Counted from the stretch's first letter, positions 7,127 to 15,795 are shown. The stretch is 63,937 nucleotides of DNA from JAUHWL01 sp964416385 (GCA_964416385.1 CAYQDW010000008.1:1-63937), one strand, 5' to 3'. Notes: a model not told the origin generated them from the sequence alone. Numbers and translations: made by a program.

Positions 7127-8017
7127 CTAGTAATACACCAACTTTAAGTTGTCAATATAGATGAGCTTTCTATTTTCAGAATCACCATTTAGGGTACCAA
7201 AAAAGATGTTATAGTCTATCGCGTTGGGATAGGCACTAACTTCAGAAACCAGGTTGATATATATTTTATTCCATGTTTCGCTTGGTAGAATGGTAACAAC
7301 AGGCGCTTGAATTTTTTGAAAAGGCTCATTCGCAAAAATGCCGAATGTTACAGGAATCTCGCATTTATAATTGAGTTCTAAATACACGTTATCGCCAAAT
7401 GTGGGTAGGGGATAGCTATTGATACTCACAAACTCTGCAATAGAATTGCCTTTCGGCACAATCACCTTTCCACTCTTTTTATTGACTTCGGCTAGGCCGG
7501 GTTCGCTAAATACCTCTGCGCTATCTGGCGTTACCAACAAAACAGTATCACTATTAGATGATTGCTCAAAATTTACGCCTGCGCCTTCAAAATCTTCTAG
7601 ACGAATAATGGTGGTTACTGGTCTATAACCCGTTACCGGAAATCCTTTGTTACCGCTTTGCACCAATACTTCGGTGCCAGGTTCTGCCGTAAGTGTAAAC
7701 TCATGCGGTTGGTAAAATTCATATTCGTTGCGCAAGCCTAGTTGACCATTTAAATTAATACCAGGTATTACGGTAATACGACTTGAATTTTGAGCTAAAA
7801 CAGGTGCAACTATCGGTAGTTCGTAAGCCCCAACAACATTGCCATCAACCTCTAGCCAAACGGTGGTTATTTTACTGCTTGCCGTACCTTCTGTTTGAAA
7901 GTCGGTTTCAATCTTAAAATCATCAATGCGTAGATAAACAGGGATTTCTGCTTGCTTTTCGCAAGCCGATATAAATAGCAGGCCGGAGATAAAAAAGATT
8001 AAATAACGCTTATACAT
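7127..8017 (-). CDS. Putative outer-envelope lipoprotein, unknown function
   Basis: A 296-residue protein with a lipoprotein signal (LLFISAC, Cys at residue ~19). The rest is beta-rich with no domain I can name. An N-terminal part (residues 20-120) reads as a carbohydrate-binding or Ig-like sandwich, and the C-terminal part (residues ~135-296) resembles a jelly-roll with a conserved end (KLIYIDNLKLVYY). Its start overlaps the end of the oxidoreductase gene by 8 bases and it ends 5 bases before the sugar transferase. It probably belongs to the same envelope-polysaccharide operon. Confidence 0.75.
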   Translation of the reverse strand: MYKRYLIFFISGLLFISACEKQAEIPVYLRIDDFKIETDFQTEGTASSKITTVWLEVDGNVVGAYELPIVAPVLAQNSSRITVIPGINLNGQLGLRNEYEFYQPHEFTLTAEPGTEVLVQSGNKGFPVTGYRPVTTIIRLEDFEGAGVNFEQSSNSDTVLLVTPDSAEVFSEPGLAEVNKKSGKVIVPKGNSIAEFVSINSYPLPTFGDNVYLELNYKCEIPVTFGIFANEPFQKIQAPVVTILPSETWNKIYINLVSEVSAYPNAIDYNIFFGTLNGDSENRKLIYIDNLKLVYY

Positions 8018-9002
8018 GCAAGTCTAGAGCCATGTTCATTTTGTTCATAATCTGATCTGCTACCACTAGCGCTTGGTAACCATCATGTAACGTAACACGC
8101 GTGTCTGTATTATCATTTATAGATTTCGCCAAACTTTTTAATTCTTCTAGAATGGCATTATTAGGCTCTACCTTAGGGTTTTCAAAATAGATTTGCTTTT
8201 TACCGCCACCGGGTAAATCGAGCAACATAGCATAGGGGTCTTGGGTATCTTGGGCTACATTACTCATGCGCACTACTTCTGTAGCTTTACGTAAAAAGTC
8301 TATAGTAATGTATGCATCGCGCTGAAATAAGCGCATTTTGCGCATGTTTTTCATGCTTATGCGGCTTGCGGTTAAGTTTGCTACGCAGCCATTTTCAAAT
8401 TCTAATCGGGCATTACAGATATCTGCAGTTTCGCTCACCACAGCAACCCCGCTAGCACGAATGCTTTTTACAGGGGATTTAACCATGCTCAAAACGATAT
8501 CTAAATCGTGAATCATTAAATCCATCACCACACTTACATCTGTGCCGCGTGGATTAAACTCTGCCAACCGATGGCTTTCAATGAACATGGGGTTATTAAT
8601 AAAAGGTGCAGAGGCAAGGTAGGCAGGATTAAACCGCTCTACGTGCCCCACCTGCGCCTTTATTTGTGCACGTTCTGCTTTCGCAATAAGTGCTTCGGCT
8701 TCTTGTAGCGTATTGGTGATGGGTTTTTCAATAAAAAAGTGCTTTCCTGCAGATATAGCGGCCTCTGCACAATCAAAATGCGAGAGCGTAGGCGTAACAA
8801 TATCCACAACATCAACAGCAGCTATTAAATCTGCTATGCTTTCAAATTTATGGTACCCTTGAGATTCTGAAACTTGTGCTGCTACTTCGGCATTGGGATC
8901 ATAAAAACCTGCTAATTCATATTGCGCAGACAGTTGCGAAATACAGTTTAGATGAATTTTGCCAAGGTGTCCGGCTCCTAAAACGCCAATCTTCAACTTC
9001 AT
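8010..9002 (-). CDS. Gfo/Idh/MocA-family NAD(P)-dependent oxidoreductase
   Basis: A 330-residue sugar oxidoreductase. The Rossmann motif GVLGAGHLGKIH (residues 6-17) is followed by EKPITNTLQEAEAL, the family signature with the conserved Lys-Pro. The H-x-x-D of the catalytic region is seen in MIHDLDIVLS, and a C-terminal alpha/beta domain follows. The family acts on nucleotide sugars, inositol or other polyols; the substrate cannot be read here. As first gene of a run that includes a sugar-1-phosphate transferase, a role in making a nucleotide sugar is a reasonable inference. Confidence 0.88.
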   Translation of the reverse strand: MKLKIGVLGAGHLGKIHLNCISQLSAQYELAGFYDPNAEVAAQVSESQGYHKFESIADLIAAVDVVDIVTPTLSHFDCAEAAISAGKHFFIEKPITNTLQEAEALIAKAERAQIKAQVGHVERFNPAYLASAPFINNPMFIESHRLAEFNPRGTDVSVVMDLMIHDLDIVLSMVKSPVKSIRASGVAVVSETADICNARLEFENGCVANLTASRISMKNMRKMRLFQRDAYITIDFLRKATEVVRMSNVAQDTQDPYAMLLDLPGGGKKQIYFENPKVEPNNAILEELKSLAKSINDNTDTRVTLHDGYQALVVADQIMNKMNMALDLHV

Positions 9003-9022
9003 GCTTTCATGCTGAATTTGCG

Positions 9023-9030
9023 CAAATGTA
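9023..9030 (-). promoter_or_regulatory. Putative -7 box (TAnnTTTG) for the 9002-3591 operon
   Basis: The minus strand reads TACATTTG, a perfect fit to the Bacteroidota -7 consensus TAnnTTTG, ending 20 bases before the ATG at 9002. I found no clear TTTG at the -33 position, so the call rests on one box. Confidence 0.45.
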
Positions 9031-9160
9031 CGCTTTCACAATTAGCATAAAAGAGTTTTAGGGCGGCAAGCGATTTCTACGTTGTTTTCAAAAAACGAAT
9101 TGTTTATAAAACCGATGTAAGCCCGTGTTGCTTTTGCTTTCTTTCTACATTTTTGAACCA

Positions 9161-9802
9161 ATGAACGATTTGCCAAAACACAAAGGATTACGAAATCAAC
9201 TTGCTGCATTATTGGCCGAAAAGGGCATTCAGAATAAGGCAGTTCTGCAAGCGGTAAAAGCTGTACCGCGACATCTTTTTATGGAAAGTAGTTTTGAGCA
9301 ATATGCCTATCAAGACAAGCCTTTCCCCATTGGTGCCGGCCAAACCATTTCACAACCGTATACGGTGGCTTTTCAAACCGAGCTATTGGGCGTAAAGGCT
9401 GGTGATAAAGTGCTAGAAATTGGCACCGGCAGCGGTTATCAGGCAGCAATTTTATGTGAAATGGGTATTAAAGTTTATAGCGTAGAACGCATTAAAGAAC
9501 TGTTTGACCACAGTAGTGTATTGCTGCGCCGGTTGGGCTTTAACCTAACTCAAAAGTATGGCGATGGTTACAAGGGTATGCCTGCTTTTGCCCCGTTCGA
9601 TGGTATCGTGGTTACTGCCGGAGCGCCTTTTGTGCCTAAGGCATTGATGGAACAATTGGCAGTAGGTGGCAAACTTGTTATTCCTGTTGGCGAGGATAGT
9701 CAGGTGATGACGTTAATTACGCGTTTATCAGATAAAAAGTATAAAAAGGAAGAAAAAGGCCTTTTCAGATTTGTGCCGATGCTTAAAGAAAAGGAGAAAT
9801 AA
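9161..9802 (+). CDS. pcm: Protein-L-isoaspartate O-methyltransferase
   Basis: A 213-residue repair methyltransferase. It carries PIGAGQTISQPYTVAFQTEL, the family substrate-binding block, then VLEIGTGSGYQAAIL for S-adenosylmethionine binding and DGIVVTAGAP. It methylates isoaspartyl residues of damaged proteins so that normal aspartyl bonds can re-form. I chose the ATG at 9161, where the family usually starts (MNDLPKHKGLRNQL). The in-frame start at 9125 would add 12 hydrophobic residues unlike the family. Confidence 0.93.
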   Translation: MNDLPKHKGLRNQLAALLAEKGIQNKAVLQAVKAVPRHLFMESSFEQYAYQDKPFPIGAGQTISQPYTVAFQTELLGVKAGDKVLEIGTGSGYQAAILCEMGIKVYSVERIKELFDHSSVLLRRLGFNLTQKYGDGYKGMPAFAPFDGIVVTAGAPFVPKALMEQLAVGGKLVIPVGEDSQVMTLITRLSDKKYKKEEKGLFRFVPMLKEKEK

Positions 9803-9853
9803 ATCGCATGATTGCGCCAGTAAAAATCACAGACATCTGTACAACATAACACC

Positions 9854-10942
9854 ATGAAACAAGCTAACGCCCTTCCGCCTTTTGCCATGAGTTATTCTCC
9901 GCAGTTCCCAGAGCTTCTCATGCGCTTAAATGCAAGCTTGGCGGTAAGTACTTTTCAAGCGGGGAAACTGATTTTTATTTCCCCTAAAGACGAAAATACG
10001 CTGGTGCAGCTGCCGCGCAATTTTCAAAAACCAATGGGCTTTTCATTTGATCAATCTTATACCAGAATGGCCTTGGCTTGTAAAGATGAGATTGTTGTTT
10101 TTAGAAGCAGCGAAGAACTCGCCCAACATTACCCAAAAAATCAGGGCACGTACGATGCGTTATATATGCCCCGCATAACGTATCACTCTGGCAACTTAGA
10201 TCTGCATGATTTACATTTTGGTGAATCGGGTAAATTGTTTGGTGTAAATACGCTGTTTTCATGCATCGTTACGTTTGATGACGATTACACATTTACACCC
10301 TATTGGATGCCGCCACAGATTACCGCTTTGGCAAGTGAAGATCGCTGTCACCTCAATGGTATGGCCATGCAAAACGGCAGACCCAGGTATGCAACAGCAT
10401 TTAATCAAGGTGATAGTGCCCATAGTTGGCGAAGCAATTTGCTTGAAACAGGGGTAATAATGGATGTTGAAAATAATATCACTTTGGCTACAGGTTTATC
10501 TATGCCGCATTCGCCAAAAATTTATAACAATGAATTATATGTGTTGCAAAGCGCAACGGGCATGCTATCACATATTGATCAGCAAACAGGAAAGGTGCGC
10601 AACGTTGTAAAACTTGGGGGCTTTTTGCGCGGCATGACCTTGTGTGGTGAATATCTCTTTGTGAGTAGAAGCAAATTGCGGAAAAACGCTTCTGCCTTTG
10701 CCATGCTTCAAATTCCTGAGGCTGAAAATAACTGTGCTATCATTGCCGTACACCTGCCAACGGCCAGCATCGCTGGTATGCTAACCTATAAGACTAGCGT
10801 AGATGAAATGTATGATATACACGCCTTGCCGGGTTATTTACGCCCCAATATTTTAAATACATTTACAGAAGACTATAAAGCAGGACTAACAACACCACAT
10901 GCCACATATTGGGCACAAACCCCAAAAGAAAGCCATGAATAG
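9854..10942 (+). CDS. TIGR03032/DUF4915-family beta-propeller protein
   Basis: A 362-residue protein of the TIGR03032 family. Recognisable blocks are STFQAGKLIFI, the LNGMAMQNGRPRYATAFNQG segment, GLSMPHSPKIY, LQSATGMLSHID and FLRGMTLCGEYLFVSRSKLR. The repeating strands suggest a propeller-like fold. No signal peptide is visible, so it is probably cytosolic. Function is unknown. Its stop codon overlaps the start of a secreted VCBS-repeat protein by 8 bases, so the two are translationally coupled. Confidence 0.85.
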   Translation: MKQANALPPFAMSYSPQFPELLMRLNASLAVSTFQAGKLIFISPKDENTLVQLPRNFQKPMGFSFDQSYTRMALACKDEIVVFRSSEELAQHYPKNQGTYDALYMPRITYHSGNLDLHDLHFGESGKLFGVNTLFSCIVTFDDDYTFTPYWMPPQITALASEDRCHLNGMAMQNGRPRYATAFNQGDSAHSWRSNLLETGVIMDVENNITLATGLSMPHSPKIYNNELYVLQSATGMLSHIDQQTGKVRNVVKLGGFLRGMTLCGEYLFVSRSKLRKNASAFAMLQIPEAENNCAIIAVHLPTASIAGMLTYKTSVDEMYDIHALPGYLRPNILNTFTEDYKAGLTTPHATYWAQTPKESHE

Positions 10943-12272
10943 AAACAAAAATCTCCAGTTTAAAGAGTTAAAAATCTTAAGCAAACGCCTGCGCGCATTG
11001 CTTACAGAAATGCGTGCCGAAGATCGGGTAGAGGCACAGCATATCGCCCTGCGTATAAAGCTGCTCGTAAAAAGGCTGCAATCGGCTTTTAGCATAAAGC
11101 AACTGCGCAACGCGCTTGGTGGTTTGGCCTTTTTATTTGGCCTTTCGGGCACCACGCAGAGCCATGCACAAAGTTTTGCCACACCGCTCAATAATCCTTT
11201 CGGGCTTACTGCCGTGTCATATCTGGCTGTGCCAACATTGGTAGATATAGATAATGATGGCGATTTAGATTTATTTGTTGGCGAGTATACTGGCAGCGTA
11301 AAATACTTCCAAAATGTAGGCTCTGCAGCATCGCCACAATTTGCGGCCCCTGTGTCTAATCCATTCGGTATTTCTTCTGGCTACGGCTATGCTTTTTTGG
11401 CCTTTGGCGATATGGATGGCGATGGTGATAATGACTTGCTGATGGGAGAATACTATGGCGATGTCAAATATTTTCAAAATACGGGTACGCCCGCCAATCC
11501 ACAATTTACTTCACCCACAACTAACCCATTTGGCATTATAAGCGGTTATGCGTTAGCAATACCCACTTTAGCCGACTTAGATGGCGATGGCGACTTAGAC
11601 CTCTTGTTAGGTGACGTGAATTATGTTAGTCCACCGTACTATAATTACCCATCACTTCGTTTTTTCAGAAATGATGGAAGTGCCACTGCGCCAGTTTTTC
11701 AACAAGTAACTACAAACAACCCCTTTGATGGCATTGCTGGCTATAACTTTGCAACGCCACATTTGGTTGATTTGGATGATGATGGCGATTTTGACTTGTT
11801 GTTTGGTGAGTATTATGGAGCACTTATGTACCATGAAAATATCGGCTCAGCCACACAGCCCAACTTCTCTGCTGTGGGGCTTACAACCCCATTTGGCCTG
11901 CAACCCAGTGCAAGTGTAGGGCTAATTGCATCAGGCGATTTAGACAATGATGGCGATGTTGACCTTTTAATTGGGGAGTATTATGGTAACATGAAGTATT
12001 ACCGCAATACAACCATAAATATTGGTATTGATGAAGCGTTTACGGTTACCCTTGGGGTGTACCCAAATCCGGCAACAGACCGCATTTTTATTTCAGCAGA
12101 ATACCAAGTTTTAAAATCTGCAGAAATCTTAGACATTACAGGAAAAACGCTTTTAACAGAAACCTACCTAATTGACGGCATCTCTATTGCCGATTTGCCA
12201 AAAGGGGTTTATCTGCTAAAGGTAACCACGCAAACTGATGATGTAGGAATTACGCGTTTTACGAAAAACTGA
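10935..12272 (+). CDS. VCBS/FG-GAP-repeat protein with T9SS type A sorting domain
   Basis: A 445-residue secreted protein. Residues 1-59 form a basic helical leader before a hydrophobic stretch (LGGLAFLFGL) and a likely cleavage site SHA-QS near 79. Five repeats of about 60 residues follow, each with a calcium-loop core of the D-x-D-x-D-G-D-x-D type (for example DIDNDGDLDL, DMDGDGDNDL) and an (E)Y(Y/T)G..(K/M)Y(F/Y)(Q/R)N strand. The last ~75 residues (VYPNPATD ... GVYLLKVTT) are a type A C-terminal domain for type IX secretion. The ATG at 10935 is the only sensible start and overlaps the TIGR03032 stop. Confidence 0.88.
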   Translation: MNRNKNLQFKELKILSKRLRALLTEMRAEDRVEAQHIALRIKLLVKRLQSAFSIKQLRNALGGLAFLFGLSGTTQSHAQSFATPLNNPFGLTAVSYLAVPTLVDIDNDGDLDLFVGEYTGSVKYFQNVGSAASPQFAAPVSNPFGISSGYGYAFLAFGDMDGDGDNDLLMGEYYGDVKYFQNTGTPANPQFTSPTTNPFGIISGYALAIPTLADLDGDGDLDLLLGDVNYVSPPYYNYPSLRFFRNDGSATAPVFQQVTTNNPFDGIAGYNFATPHLVDLDDDGDFDLLFGEYYGALMYHENIGSATQPNFSAVGLTTPFGLQPSASVGLIASGDLDNDGDVDLLIGEYYGNMKYYRNTTINIGIDEAFTVTLGVYPNPATDRIFISAEYQVLKSAEILDITGKTLLTETYLIDGISIADLPKGVYLLKVTTQTDDVGITRFTKN

Positions 12273-12298
12273 GTTTAAGCTAATACTAATCAAATTTA

Positions 12299-12347
12299 GA
12301 AAGGGGTAGGTGTTTGCTCAAAAAAAGAGTAAAAACCTGCCCTTTTT
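12299..12347. terminator. Bidirectional terminator between the T9SS gene and smpB
   Basis: AAAGGG..AGGT(G)TTT (12300-12315) pairs with AAAACCTGCCCTTT with a small internal loop, and T's follow on each strand. It lies between two convergent stop codons (12272 and 12364). Confidence 0.75.
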
Positions 12348-12363
12348 GTATCACAGCCGTACA

Positions 12364-12804
12364 TTATTTGCGTACGCGGTCTAAATCGCGCTTTATGTCG
12401 CGATCTTTTATGGTATGCCGTTTATCGAATAGTTTCTTACCGCGCCCTAGAGCAATGTCTATTTTCGCGAGGCCTTTCGCATTTAAAAACAACTTTAAGG
12501 GTACAATCGTGATGCCCTGATCTTTTATTTTTTTCTCAATCTTTTGTAACTCGTGCTTTTGCAAAAGCAGCTTTCTATCGCGTATCGGATCGTGATTATT
12601 GATGTTTCCAAATTCATATTCAGCAACATTCATCCCTTTAATCCACAATTCGCCATCCTTCATAAAGCAGTAAGCTTCTGCAATAGAAGCCTTACCAAGC
12701 CTAATGGATTTTATTTCTGTGCCCAATAATTGTAAACCGGCAGTGAAAATATCCAGCAGCTCATACTCAAAACGCGCTTTTTTATTTTGAATGTTTACTT
12801 GCAT
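12364..12804 (-). CDS. smpB: SsrA-binding protein SmpB
   Basis: A 146-residue SmpB. It has the OB-fold core NIQNKKARFEYELLDIF, GLQLLGTEIKSIRLGKASI, then WIKGMNVAEYEFGNINNHDP and RKLLLQKHELQKI. The lysine-rich tail KKLFDKRHTIKDRDIKRDLDR becomes a helix in the ribosomal mRNA channel. It delivers tmRNA to stalled ribosomes. Length is normal. The tmRNA gene itself is not in this window. Confidence 0.96.
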   Translation of the reverse strand: MQVNIQNKKARFEYELLDIFTAGLQLLGTEIKSIRLGKASIAEAYCFMKDGELWIKGMNVAEYEFGNINNHDPIRDRKLLLQKHELQKIEKKIKDQGITIVPLKLFLNAKGLAKIDIALGRGKKLFDKRHTIKDRDIKRDLDRVRK

Positions 12805-12918
12805 AAGGGCGCGAAGATACGGGCATTTACACGATTGACGCCTTTTGGGTGTGTGTAAAAGTGTGTTTTAGGTCATCTGTACTTGAATGCAGTTTAAAAC
12901 GGGTTATTAACCTTTGTG

Positions 12919-12947
12919 GCGCATAATTATCACCATAATTTATGCGC
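12919..12947. promoter_or_regulatory. Inverted repeat upstream of pyrD
   Basis: GCGCATAA (12919-12926) is mirrored by TTATGCGC (12940-12947), with a further four paired bases inside (TTAT / ATAA). It lies between the divergent smpB and pyrD genes and ends about 19 bases upstream of the pyrD -7 box, so it overlaps where RNA polymerase would sit. It may be an operator or a hairpin. Confidence 0.5.
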
Positions 12948-12965
12948 TAATTTATATGCAGCCCT

Positions 12966-12973
12966 TACTTTTG
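12966..12973 (+). promoter_or_regulatory. Putative -7 box of pyrD
   Basis: TACTTTTG fits the Bacteroidota consensus TAnnTTTG. Transcription would begin around 12980, giving a leader of only a dozen bases before the TTG start at 12993. No convincing -33 box was seen. Confidence 0.5.
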
Positions 12974-12992
12974 TGGCATAAAAAATCACCCC

Positions 12993-14021
12993 TTGTATAA
13001 AGCACTAGTCCGCCCGCTTTTCTTCTTGGCTGATCCTGAGCGGATTCACCATTTTTCATTTCATTTTATAAAAGTGTTGCAGGCGCTGCCATTTGTTGGC
13101 GCCATAACGCGCGCGCTTTATGCAAAAGACGACAAGCATTTAGAGCGTAAAGTTTTCGGACTAACATTTAAAAATCCAATAGGGCTTGCGGCAGGATTTG
13201 ATAAAGATGCCAAGCTCTTTAACCAAATTGGCAATTATGGTTTTGGCTTTGTTGAAATAGGCACTGTTACCCCAAAACCACAGCCTGGCAATGATAAACC
13301 GCGTCTTTTTAGACTTCCGGCAGACCAAGCGGTAATTAACAGAATGGGTTTTAATAATGAAGGGGTAATGGCCGCTGCCGCACGATTAAAAAACAACAAG
13401 GGGCGGGTTATTATTGGTGGAAATATCGGGAAGAACAAAACAACCCCACAAGAAGATGCCGTGCAAGATTACCTGTTTTGCCTACGCGAACTTTTTGATG
13501 TAGTCGATTATTTTGTGGTTAACGTAAGCAGCCCCAATACACCCGGCCTTCGCGATTTACAAGAAAAAGAACCGCTCACCGCGCTATTAAACGCCATACA
13601 GGCAGAAAACAAAAAACTTGGCTACAAACCGTTGGTTTTGAAAATAGCACCAGATTTAACCAATTCTCAACTTGACGATATTATTGAAATAGCTCACACA
13701 ACCAAGTTAGATGGACTAATTGCTACAAACACAACGGTTAGTCGGGCAGATTTAAAAACCCCAGAAATGAAGGTGTCTGCTATGGGTGCTGGCGGTTTAA
13801 GCGGAAAACCACTCGCCAAGCGAAGTACAGAAGTGATCAGATATTTACGCGAAAAGCTTGGTCCAGATTTTCCAATTATTGGGGTAGGAGGCATTTTTAC
13901 TGCTGATGATGCCAACGAAAAACTTGCCGCTGGCGCTACATTGCTGCAAGTATATACCGGGTTCATTTATGAAGGACCAGGCATGGTTAAACGCATTTGC
14001 GATGGATTAATTCAGCGTTAA
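12993..14021 (+). CDS. pyrD: Dihydroorotate dehydrogenase (quinone), class 2
   Basis: A 342-residue class 2 enzyme that oxidises dihydroorotate to orotate with quinone as acceptor, at the inner membrane. The N-terminal helix (YKALVRPLFFLADPERIHHFSFHFIK) is the family membrane-association segment, which supports the TTG start at 12993. Then come NPIGLAAGFDKDA, FVEIGTVTPKPQPGN and the catalytic-serine region VNVSSPNTPGL. IATNTTVSR and the FMN phosphate site GVGGI follow. No ATG lies upstream in frame close enough to be an alternative. Confidence 0.95.
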   Translation: MYKALVRPLFFLADPERIHHFSFHFIKVLQALPFVGAITRALYAKDDKHLERKVFGLTFKNPIGLAAGFDKDAKLFNQIGNYGFGFVEIGTVTPKPQPGNDKPRLFRLPADQAVINRMGFNNEGVMAAAARLKNNKGRVIIGGNIGKNKTTPQEDAVQDYLFCLRELFDVVDYFVVNVSSPNTPGLRDLQEKEPLTALLNAIQAENKKLGYKPLVLKIAPDLTNSQLDDIIEIAHTTKLDGLIATNTTVSRADLKTPEMKVSAMGAGGLSGKPLAKRSTEVIRYLREKLGPDFPIIGVGGIFTADDANEKLAAGATLLQVYTGFIYEGPGMVKRICDGLIQR

Positions 14022-14040
14022 AAGCTTAACAAGGGCTTTT
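14020..14040. terminator. Weak bidirectional terminator
   Basis: AAAAGC (14020-14025) pairs with GCTTTT (14035-14040), directly at the pyrD stop and before the convergent transglutaminase-like gene. The stem is short, so efficiency is uncertain. Confidence 0.4.
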
Positions 14041-14053
14041 ATTCTGTGATTTT

Positions 14054-15073
14054 TTATTCGTTTTTTCTGACGTGAACCACGTAGGTCGCTATGATTTTAT
14101 CTTCATAGGCGATGTGCAAATCATAAATACCCTTCTGCTTGAATTTGGTGGTTAACTGGTAGCTTGTCGCAGAAAGTTGCGCTACTTCTGTTTCTTTTGG
14201 TGAGGTATAGGTACGGTAAACCATAACAAAAGAGAGCTTCTTTTTCTTTAAGGGATTACAAGCATGCAATTGAACACTAATAGGCGTATTTACGGTGGTA
14301 TAAATGTTTAGAGTAGCAGGTTGCACAGAAAAAACACCTTGCATAAACGCAGCCCCATAGGTGACGGGCGCCTGCTTAAAATCAGCAAGTGTAAGCGTAG
14401 TGTCTAACAAAAGCCAAGTGGTATCAATAGGGAAGTGGTTTTTAGCGAATAATGAAGGTGCACATAAAAAATAACCATCATTATAGAGCTGAATAAATTC
14501 AAAAGTGCGGCCATCAAAATAGCCGCTAGACCACGTGGCATCACACAAATACCATTTTTTATTAAGCAATACGGCATTCCATGTATGATTGGGAAACAGG
14601 TTTTTAGGATCTTCATCTGCGCCAATTCTGCCGTACCCATCAATGCGTACACATTGCAAATTAGCCGCAGCACAAAGTTCTTCTAGCAAATAGGCATAGC
14701 CCGTACAAACCGTTCTGCGTGCATCAACCAAATTTTTAAAAACCTTGTCTTTGATGTGTTTATTCCACGTTTGCAAGCCTTGTACATCGCCTGCATATTT
14801 TTTTCTCTTTCGGGTATTACGGCTGTACAAGCCGAAATCACTTTCAATATTCTGGCAAACCCAAAGATAAATGGATCTAAATTTCTCTACATCTGTGGGT
14901 AAATGATGCGTTAAAACATACGCAAGCGCTGGCATATTTTTAAGGCTGTACCCTTTGTAATGCAAAGCAATGCTGTCTGCTCTGGTAAAATCAACATCTG
15001 CAAAATCATAACATTGGCCAGCGGCCGAGAGGTAAAAGTGAAAGGCAAATAAAAGCCCCAATAAACGCATCAT
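14054..15073 (-). CDS. Secreted transglutaminase-like protein
   Basis: A 339-residue protein starting at MMRLLGLLFAF, a signal peptide. The transglutaminase-like core is clear: C123 in TVCTGYAYLLEELC, H163 in PNHTWNAV and D178 in WYLCDATWSSGY form the Cys-His-Asp triad. This arrangement resembles the CYK3/KY-type superfamily, which can act as a protease or crosslinker. A beta-rich C-terminal domain follows. I chose 15073 because it overlaps the upstream stop as ATGA; a start at 15100 would overlap much more and break the signal peptide. It is coupled to the CxxC/carboxypeptidase-regulatory protein. Confidence 0.82.
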   Translation of the reverse strand: MMRLLGLLFAFHFYLSAAGQCYDFADVDFTRADSIALHYKGYSLKNMPALAYVLTHHLPTDVEKFRSIYLWVCQNIESDFGLYSRNTRKRKKYAGDVQGLQTWNKHIKDKVFKNLVDARRTVCTGYAYLLEELCAAANLQCVRIDGYGRIGADEDPKNLFPNHTWNAVLLNKKWYLCDATWSSGYFDGRTFEFIQLYNDGYFLCAPSLFAKNHFPIDTTWLLLDTTLTLADFKQAPVTYGAAFMQGVFSVQPATLNIYTTVNTPISVQLHACNPLKKKKLSFVMVYRTYTSPKETEVAQLSATSYQLTTKFKQKGIYDLHIAYEDKIIATYVVHVRKNE

Positions 15074-15795
15074 TTCATGCGTCTTTTTAATTTTCGCCAA
15101 AATGAAGGTCTAGAAGAGTATACCTCATCCACCATCACTTTGCCCAATAAATCCATTTCTACTTCATTAAGCTGAATTTTTATGTAATCAGGGCTATCTT
15201 CTTTAAAAGTCATTTTAAGGGGGGTGTAGCCTATATATTGAAATTGTACCATAACAGAATCTGTTTGTGGTAGGTTAAAAGAAAACTTACCATCTGCATC
15301 GCCAGCAAAAAACTGCGGTGGGTCGGTGCGCACCACAATACTTACAAATGGAATGATTTCCCCTGATTCATTGCGTACGATGCCCCGAATAGTTCTTGCG
15401 TTGGTATCTGTTTTAGATGGCGTAATATTCCACTTAATAACCTCATTTTGTGTTTGTGGCGTTTCTGTTTGTTGCGGAACAGATTGCGCAAATGACCCCG
15501 AAGCAGGAAAAATGCTTGCTATAAGTAAACCCAATAACCGAGCGCCTAACCACCGTTGATGCGTGGGTGCAGCAGTTGTGAGTGGATATTGTTTTAGTTG
15601 AGCAGGTTTGAATTTCCCACAAGTACCAGCCTGGTTATTTTTAAAAAAGGCGAGGATTTCTTGGTCGGTCATATTGGTGAAGTCTATAACTTCTTTGGCG
15701 CAGTGGTTACAAAATCCCCCGTTAGCGGTGGGCTTAAAATTTGATTGATCTGCGCTGCAAGGGGTTGGGATGTTTAGTTTGAGACCATCAGCCAT
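15070..15795 (-). CDS. CxxC N-terminal protein with carboxypeptidase-regulatory-like domain
   Basis: A 241-residue protein. The N-terminus (residues 1-60: IPTPCSA ... FCNHCAKEVIDFTNMTDQEI ... GTCGKF) is a small four-cysteine unit, probably zinc-binding and cytoplasmic. A hydrophobic span follows (ARLLGLLIASIFPASGSFA, ~85-104), then a carboxypeptidase-D regulatory-like domain (TIRGIVRNESGEIIPFVSI ... YIGYTPLKM, ~133-210). The tail is basic (FWRKLKRRMK). This architecture is common in Bacteroidota, but its function is not established. A membrane-spanning link between a cytoplasmic metal-binding cap and an exported domain is my inference. Confidence 0.75.
   Translation of the reverse strand: MADGLKLNIPTPCSADQSNFKPTANGGFCNHCAKEVIDFTNMTDQEILAFFKNNQAGTCGKFKPAQLKQYPLTTAAPTHQRWLGARLLGLLIASIFPASGSFAQSVPQQTETPQTQNEVIKWNITPSKTDTNARTIRGIVRNESGEIIPFVSIVVRTDPPQFFAGDADGKFSFNLPQTDSVMVQFQYIGYTPLKMTFKEDSPDYIKIQLNEVEMDLLGKVMVDEVYSSRPSFWRKLKRRMK

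Noticed and set aside
12314..12520. Plus-strand frame over the smpB 3' end
   Set aside because: It is antisense to smpB, which has complete family motifs; the frame has none.
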